A DNA stretch of 64,000 nucleotides from Bacteroides sp. Lineage in GTDB: Bacteria; Bacteroidota; Bacteroidia; Bacteroidales; Muribaculaceae. A model generated the notes under the pieces. The model was not told where the DNA came from, did no database searches, and saw only the letters and a program-made list of their open reading frames with translations. Below, piece after piece: positions 61,608-64,000 of this stretch (position 1 is its first letter; each line of letters begins with the position of its first letter). Where the stretch lies: NCBI GenBank assembly GCA_014801875.1, contig JAAVDJ010000040.1, positions 1 to 64,000 of the forward strand. The letters are read 5' to 3'. The translations under genes were made by a program, and so were the position numbers.

Positions 61608-63029
61608 TTATTCCTCCGGTGTTTCGGGATTGGCATAGGCTCCCAAAGTGGGAGCTCCGTTGGCGAGACGGTCTGCACCGTCCATATCTATGAGGCATTC
61701 CGTGGTGATGAAATCGGGATTCCCGGCTCCGATGGCAGGGGAATCCGGCTGAACGTGATAGTTGAAATAGTAGTCTGTGCGGATTGTCAGGAAGAGCGGG
61801 TCTTCGTTCCATATGCAGTTGACAAACCAATTGTCGTTCTCCCCATCAGCTTTCAGGAGCACATTCCTCAGATATACATCCGAACCTTCCAGGTCTCCCT
61901 CGTTTAACGGGGTGCCCAAGCCCCAGATAATGCCGTTTTCAAACGAAGCTTTCATCAGGGGATGAGAGTTGTCGGCGGTGTGTTCGGGAAGACAGTGATA
62001 TAGTGAAAGATTGGCTTCACTCGGGATGGCGAAAAGGTAATTGTTGGCGATGGTGTTCTGCACAAACTTATGTTCCCCACCGGTCAGGCTGACCACAGCC
62101 CCTCCGGCTTCGGAAAAGCAGCAGCCATAGGCATCCACTTTCGCATATTTCGATTCCAGGACGGTGGTGCGGGAGTTATGAAGCCAACTGTTTGTCAATA
62201 TCAGTTTACTGCGTGAAAGGTCGCCGCAGGAATCCACACGCAGACCTTCCTCCGTGGAACGCATGTCCACACACTCCATACGATTGCCAAATGAATTGGC
62301 GCCGATTGAAATCCCTTTCCATTGTCCGGCCATGATGTCGTATGCCACGTCGGGAAGAACATTGTCAAGCCGGTCGCCACGGAAATCAATCTTCATGTCA
62401 GGGGTGCCCACAGCCTCCAGCCGCCCTTCCACACGCATATCGGCTCCATCATGAAAAAGGAGCCGGGTGCCGGGGTCAAGGGTGAGGGTCGCTCCCTCGG
62501 CTACGGTCAGCGAGCCGAAAACGACATAAGGCTGCTCGGCCGAAAAGCGGGTGTCTGAGTCTATTGTGACATCTTTCAGTCGGGTGACATTTACAGCCGT
62601 CGCCTCCACCTCCACAGAGGAGACACTGCCGTTGACGGTAAACTCCAGATAATCGGTCACTGTGCGTGGCGCAGGAGAATCATCGGGAGCCACTCTGCAC
62701 GCCAGAAAAAGATAGATGGAGTCGTTGCCGTTTATCTCCACATCATGGAAAACATCGCCGCTTACCCCGTCTACATTCACTGAAAAAGGGGAGTCTGGAG
62801 CAAGAAACCTGATGGAGGATATACGAATGCCCTTCTTGTTATGATTGGCCACCACAAGACGCGCCGTAGGCGACACATCTCCTGTGAAGACTGTGCCGAA
62901 ATCAACCGTCGGAGTGGAAAAAGAGATTTGTGCGTCAGGCGCATCCGTGAAGTCGTCACTGATGCATGAAGGAAAGAATAATCCAAAAAGGAGCGTGCAC
63001 GTCAATAAAACCGCATACTTTACGTTCAT
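61608..63029 (-). CDS. Surface lipoprotein with right-handed beta-helix
   Basis: From the ATG at 63029 the protein has 473 residues; 35 in-frame residues upstream precede the signal peptide and are rejected. The signal peptide ends in FFPSC, a likely lipobox, followed by acidic residues. An immunoglobulin-like domain (about 35-150, starting ISFSTPTVDFG) is followed by a repeat-rich domain with the hydrophobic, asparagine-rich ladder of a right-handed parallel beta-helix (about 200-400). It may bind polysaccharide. It is divergent from lpxB with 130 bp between them, and convergent with the DUF115-like gene, 2 bp apart. Confidence 0.82.
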   Translation of the reverse strand: MNVKYAVLLTCTLLFGLFFPSCISDDFTDAPDAQISFSTPTVDFGTVFTGDVSPTARLVVANHNKKGIRISSIRFLAPDSPFSVNVDGVSGDVFHDVEINGNDSIYLFLACRVAPDDSPAPRTVTDYLEFTVNGSVSSVEVEATAVNVTRLKDVTIDSDTRFSAEQPYVVFGSLTVAEGATLTLDPGTRLLFHDGADMRVEGRLEAVGTPDMKIDFRGDRLDNVLPDVAYDIMAGQWKGISIGANSFGNRMECVDMRSTEEGLRVDSCGDLSRSKLILTNSWLHNSRTTVLESKYAKVDAYGCCFSEAGGAVVSLTGGEHKFVQNTIANNYLFAIPSEANLSLYHCLPEHTADNSHPLMKASFENGIIWGLGTPLNEGDLEGSDVYLRNVLLKADGENDNWFVNCIWNEDPLFLTIRTDYYFNYHVQPDSPAIGAGNPDFITTECLIDMDGADRLANGAPTLGAYANPETPEE

Positions 63030-63159
63030 ATAATATAGAACGTCGTCCTCCCCCTGATATTGAACCGAAACAGGATATTTTCGGAGAAAAGACGGAGGGA
63101 AGCGCTTTGTGAAAGGCGTGACTTCAATGCCCAAAATCCATATTCATCTGAATCCGTCA

Positions 63160-64000
63160 ATGAAATATATGCTCGTAGCCGGCGAGGCATCCGGCGATCT
63201 TCATGCCTCCAACCTTATTACCTCTCTGAGAAAACTCGACCCGGACGCGGAGTTCCGCTTTTTTGGCGGCGACCTTATGGCTAAGGCTGCCCGCGTGAAT
63301 CCTGTCGTGCATTACGACCAGATGAACGTGATGGGATTTTCTGAAGTGTTCCGCAAGTTGCCCCGCCTCATGCGTCATCTGAAGACGGCTAAACAGGTGA
63401 TTGATGAATTCAGGCCTGATGTCCTCATTCTTGTGGATTATCCGAGCTTCAATCTGAAGCTCGCCAAATATGCCCACGATAAAGGGATAAAAGTGGATTA
63501 TTTCATCTCCCCGAAGGTATGGGCCTGGAAGGAATATAGAGTCAAGAAGATAAAGAAATGGGTAGACCATCTTTATTCAATACTTCCTTTTGAGGTGGAT
63601 TTCTATAAAGACCGCGGCTATACGGTGAAATACGTCGGAAATCCCTCTGTGCAGGAAATAGATTATGCCTTGGGTCACCTTCCTCCCAGAAAGCATTTTG
63701 TGGAGCGTCAGGGATTCGCTGACCGTGAGAAACCGATTATCGCTCTTCTCCCCGGCTCCCGTAAAGGGGAGATTCGCAACAATCTTCCTCTTATGATAGA
63801 GGCCGCAAAGAGATTCCCTGAGTTTCAATATGCGGTCGCTGCTGCTCCGGCTATCCCTGAGAAGTTCTATCGTGAAGTGGCTCAGGATCCGGGATTGCAG
63901 GTGGTTTTCGGCGCTACCCCCACTTTGGTGAAATATTCTCAGGCCGCGATCGTGACTTCCGGCACCGCTACTTTGGAGACTGCCCTCATAGGCACACCAC
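63160..64000 (+). CDS. lpxB: Lipid-A-disaccharide synthase (3' end beyond the window)
   Basis: The visible 280 residues are the N-terminal three quarters of LpxB, which joins UDP-diacylglucosamine and lipid X at the inner membrane in lipid A biosynthesis. Landmarks are MLVAGEASGDLHAS (4-17), FFGGDLMAK (about 34-42), VMGFSEV (about 57-63), LVDYPSFNLKLA (about 87-98) and PGSRKGEIRNNLPLM (about 197-211). The frame is still open at the window edge. The first ATG that gives the family's usual start is at 63160; an in-frame ATG at 63127 would add eleven residues that do not fit. Confidence 0.95.
   Translation, partial: MKYMLVAGEASGDLHASNLITSLRKLDPDAEFRFFGGDLMAKAARVNPVVHYDQMNVMGFSEVFRKLPRLMRHLKTAKQVIDEFRPDVLILVDYPSFNLKLAKYAHDKGIKVDYFISPKVWAWKEYRVKKIKKWVDHLYSILPFEVDFYKDRGYTVKYVGNPSVQEIDYALGHLPPRKHFVERQGFADREKPIIALLPGSRKGEIRNNLPLMIEAAKRFPEFQYAVAAAPAIPEKFYREVAQDPGLQVVFGATPTLVKYSQAAIVTSGTATLETALIGTP

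Overview
The window looks like a chromosomal stretch from a gut-type Bacteroidales bacterium, probably Muribaculaceae-like (an inference, not tested). The signs are a SusC/SusD starch locus, type IX secretion sorting tails, GLPGLI-family proteins, a BlaI/M56 pair feeding a TonB-type barrel, and many promoters of the Bacteroidetes form TTTG-N19-21-TAnnTTTG.

Layout. 0.2-4 kb: housekeeping genes (glycosyltransferase, SprT-like protease, metG). 4.0-19.3 kb: a co-directional minus-strand operon of eight genes, the most unusual object here. In transcription order it encodes a membrane-anchored or lipoprotein vWA-like protein, a small three-helix membrane protein, a tubulin/FtsZ-like GTPase, a giant actin/Hsp70-like ATPase carrying a Q/P/Y/G-rich prion-like repeat insert, an unknown protein, a zinc-ribbon TRAFAC GTPase, a GAP1-like GTPase-associated protein, and a second GTPase with an SH3 domain and membrane helices. 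It resembles the double-GTPase conflict systems predicted by comparative genomics, but the added actin-like and tubulin-like partners make it a strong candidate for an uncharacterised NTP-driven assembly or defence apparatus. 19.3-21.7 kb: GT90-type glycosyltransferase and an M64 peptidase. 21.9-23.8 kb: tRNA-Arg(TCT), then an AT-rich two-gene island (ABC-type ATPase plus PD-(D/E)xK-like nuclease) that looks like a defence pair. 24.5-29.4 kb: a giant M60/enhancin-like secreted peptidase.

30.0-43.6 kb is a starch utilisation locus: secreted GH13, DUF6377-type membrane regulator, SusC, SusD, a SusE/F-like protein with three starch-binding repeats, lipoprotein GH13 (SusG-like) and GH97 (SusB-like). 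The regulator is preceded by a potential three-way-junction RNA leader. 43.7-49 kb holds unknown secreted proteins, a LuxR-type regulator that shares a palindromic promoter with a DUF1349 gene, and a WG-repeat protein. 49-53 kb is a patchwork: a Panacea-type toxin-antitoxin pair, an Old Yellow Enzyme homologue, a truncated M23 peptidase, a transglutaminase-like protein, and pieces of a type IX sorting domain that include a perfect 68-bp direct repeat.

53.1-60.6 kb contains ferritin and then an operon blaI-like / M56 / TonB-type barrel / GLPGLI / SUMF1-like / second GLPGLI gene. Two near-identical dyads flank its promoter. The two GLPGLI genes share a perfect 74-bp match confined to the signal-peptide region. 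60.8-64 kb ends with a DUF115-like protein, a beta-helix lipoprotein and the 5' part of lpxB, which runs off the window. All family names come from reading motifs; no database search was possible.
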